NCBI GenBank assembly: GCA_963931925.1
Contig: OZ007576.1
Coordinates: forward strand, 10,178,371 to 10,242,370
DNA from: Onchidella celtica
Taxonomy: Eukaryota > Mollusca > Gastropoda > Systellommatophora > Onchidiidae
Direction: 5' to 3'
DNA: 64,000 nucleotides
Below the pieces are notes generated by a model. The model worked only from the letters and a program-made list of their open reading frames with translations. It searched no databases and was not told the DNA's origin. Shown here piece after piece: positions 62,061 through 64,000 of this stretch (position 1 is the stretch's first letter; each line of letters starts with the position of its first letter). Both the position numbers and the translations under genes were made by a program.

Positions 62061-62162
62061 GATGTCCGAGAAGTTGTCCCAGCAATGCCAACCAGAATGC
62101 AAATTGTGGCTGTATTTGTCAGAATCCAGCACACACATATAACCAAGCAGCTAACACATGCG
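62061..62162 (+). CDS. Repeat exon, type P, last intact exon in window
   Basis: 102 bp, acceptor ttgttcag, donor gtgagt, Ala31 form. The surrounding intron is more diverged than in cycles 3-6. No intact exon follows before the window ends; the next E1 position was deleted at about 63,616. Confidence 0.82.
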
Positions 62163-64000
62163 GTGAGTTATTGTAGCAAAAGACCAATTACTCATATTGC
62201 AGGTAAACTTACAGATTGATTATTGTCAAATGTCTAAAGATATCATCAATGGATGACGTGTGTAGTTGTCGGTGTTTGAATAGTAAGTAGATATACAACG
62301 ATGCATCATCCCTGTGCAGTAAGTAATGAGTGACACATAATGTTTATGATTAATTAGGAAGAAATGCATGCATCATGTATTTTTTATTTTGGTTTTTCGA
62401 CGCCAGCCTATTCTACTTTTCTTGGAATACACCATTAGTGAATCTGCTAAACGTTTTTTTTTTCAGGATATTATGATTAACTAAGATCCTTAGTTTTGAA
62501 TATCCTGTGATATTTTTTTTGTCCGTTCTCTTTTTTCAGGCAGGAATTGCTAATTTGAGATTAGAAAAAAAAGTTTAAAAAAATATTATTCATAAAGTTT
62601 TTTTTTTTTCTGCCTAATCTAAATCTATATAGAACCTCGGATTTGAGCTCTTACTACTTTCCCGGGTCATTAAAGAAGGATCATTCTGTTGTTAGTCCAG
62701 ATGCCATCTCCATTAAATAAAAGCTTTAGTTTCATTGGAAGGTGGCTATTTATAATAGGTCTGTTGCTTTCCTAATCAGCAACTGACTGAGTTAGAGAAA
62801 GTGCATTTATGAAGATTAAGAGGAAGGGGTATCGAACAAGCAGATATTTGAATAGTAACCAGATATACGGCAATAAGTCAAACCACCGCAATTGATTAAT
62901 GGGTGTTTCATAAACCTTCATGATTGATTAGAAAAAATGCATGCAAAATAATTCTTATATTTGTTATTAATTTGTCTTGTCCACTCCAATTGATCACGCG
63001 TCTCTTGAAGTAACCCATTAGTGAATCAGTTCAACTTTGGTTAAGATTATTACGTTCATCTAAAATATCGACAACGTATCATGGTGTCAGTAATTTCTTG
63101 CTCTTTTTTTTCCCTTGAATTTTGAGAACAGAGAAGAAGTTTTTAAAAAAGTGTTACACTGAATATTTATTAGTTTTCTGCCTGGCCGTTGTCTCTACGG
63201 ACCTGAGGATATGAGCTCTCCCCACTTTTCCATTCCATCAAAGAAGTAACTGTTGTTAGGCCAAGTGCCATCTCAATTAAATAAACGTTCTAAAATCCAA
63301 AGGTCCTCAGTATGGTGGCTAATTGTGCCAGTTCTGTTGCTGTACTAATGAACAGTTGATGACTCATAGTAAGGGCATTTATGAAGAATAAAAGGAAAGG
63401 CTTTCGAGCTAGATGATGAACTTGAAAGGAATAAAATCTTTCTTATGAATATGGCGGTAAAAGGGGATAAGAGAAAAACAAGTTGATTATACACACTGAA
63501 AATGTCCCATTTGAGGCTGTTCCTTCCTTTCCGTTTGGCTTCTTAGGGTTAAGTAAGCTGCATAAAAATCCAACCTGAGACCTCCAGCCCTTCTCATGAA
63601 AATATCTATTACCTAGAAGACCCCATTAGTGAAGAGTATTGCCTTAACTAAGATCGTCAAGACTGCATACTCTGGTGGTCGTTTCTTGTTTTTTATTTCT
63701 CATATGTTTTTGTTCAACAATAAATTGCTAAGTTTAGAACAGAAAATTTATTTTAAAATATGTTACTCTGAATATTTTTTAGTTTTCTACCAATTGATGA
63801 TCTATATAGAACCTTGGATGTGAGTTCTTGCCACTTTCCACCTCATCAAAGAAGCACCAATTAGTCCAGGTGCCATCCCCATTAAATAAATGTTCTAAAC
63901 TGGAGAATTCCGCTCATAGGTGGCTTTTTATAAAAGATCTGTTGCTGTCATAATTAGGAACTCGTTGATCATGATAGAAAGTGCCTTTATGAAGATTAAG
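62163..64000. other. Right-edge intron without live exon
   Basis: Right-array intron holding two B relics (62267 and about 62847). After the junction at about 63,616 it continues as post-B intron sequence (ccccattagtgaa to gtgcctttatgaagattaag). The array probably continues beyond the window. Confidence 0.6.

Larger units (their letters stand above)
447..62162 (+). other. Interior of one large gene: 50 cassette exons for a six-cysteine 34-residue repeat
   Basis: Seen: 50 short open segments, each preceded by AG (usually ttgttcag or acgcag) and followed by gtaagt, gtgagt or gtaggt. Each is 102 bp (seven are 99 bp) and starts with two bases and ends with one base of a split codon, so all are phase 1-1. 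Numbering used below: residue 1 is the split codon, and the cysteines are residues 2, 6, 16, 18, 20 and 34. Pro7, Asn9, Ala10 and Tyr27 are near-invariant. No start codon, signal peptide, stop or polyadenylation signal can be tied to the array, so both gene ends lie outside. Known: phase 1-1 exons are typical of shuffled extracellular modules in animals. Inferred: a secreted or surface protein with many disulfide-bonded repeats. The repeat family is not recognised; EGF-like and EB modules are the nearest in style but have different spacing. A non-coding satellite is unlikely because frame, cysteines and splice sites are kept in units whose introns have diverged. Confidence 0.8.
57252..63615 (+). 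repeat. Right array, cycle 7 (cut short)
   Basis: Of the cycle 5 type as far as the E2 exon at 60630, then of a more diverged type. It ends at a deletion junction (ttacctag joined to aagacccc) where the next E1 exon should be. Confidence 0.85.

Noticed and set aside
447-62162. CRISPR-like regular repeats
   Set aside because: The repeated 102-bp segments are about 0.6-2 kb apart, open in one frame, bordered by splice sites and set in repetitive introns. No short repeat-spacer structure exists.
1-64000. Non-coding satellite array
   Set aside because: Frame, six cysteines and both splice sites are intact in 50 segments, including those of diverged units, while surrounding sequence has changed. 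A dN/dS test on the A, P, E, T and S exons would settle it.
1-64000. tRNA, rRNA, promoter or polyadenylation signals
   Set aside because: None could be supported by eye; aataaa-like strings occur by chance in this AT-rich intron sequence.

Overview
The window looks like animal nuclear DNA, most plausibly from a marine invertebrate such as a mollusc. That placement is weak: it rests on AT-rich introns, GT-AG splice sites, small phase 1-1 exons and a secreted-type cysteine-rich repeat, and no family hit was possible. There is no bacterial-style gene, rRNA, tRNA, CRISPR array or recognisable transposon. Almost everything present belongs to the interior of one very large gene on the + strand. Neither its first exon, with start codon and signal peptide, nor its last exon is in the window.

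The gene is built from cassette exons of 102 bp (or 99 bp). Each codes for one 34- (or 33-) residue repeat with six cysteines spaced C-x3-C-x9-C-x-C-x-C-x13-C. I count 50 intact exons. All are flanked by AG and GT, all are phase 1 on both sides, and all are a multiple of three, so any subset can be joined in frame. Splicing all of them would give 1,693 residues with 300 cysteines. I do not recognise the repeat. The C-x-C plus a later Tyr and final Cys loosely resembles EGF or EB-type extracellular modules, but the spacing does not match either.

Left array (1 to about 16.4 kb): live exons of two kinds, A (loop N-A-N-Q-N-A-N) and B (loop N-A-Q-R-V-G-V), mostly alternate. Two further exon positions per unit are dead: A', with stop codons, and w, decayed. 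Three almost identical 2,146-bp units lie at 7,827-14,264. A scrambled zone at about 15.8-17.1 kb contains two deletion junctions and an A/B fusion pseudoexon.

Right array (17.8 kb to the end): a higher-order repeat of about 6.43 kb carries five live exons in fixed order, P-E-T-S-E, and is repeated seven times. The first two cycles are diverged. The next five, about 31.5 kb onward, are nearly identical, and cycles 4-5 and 6-7 look like copies of one 12.87-kb dimer. B exons are all broken here but leave recognisable stumps, many with intact donor sites. Thus the exon position that is alive on the right (A') is dead on the left, and B is the reverse.

The locus shows array evolution at several scales: unequal crossing-over, whole-exon deletions that keep frame, one clear gene-conversion tract near 52 kb, and exon death by stop, frameshift or splice-site loss. 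The near-identical copies could partly be an assembly effect, which long reads would settle.
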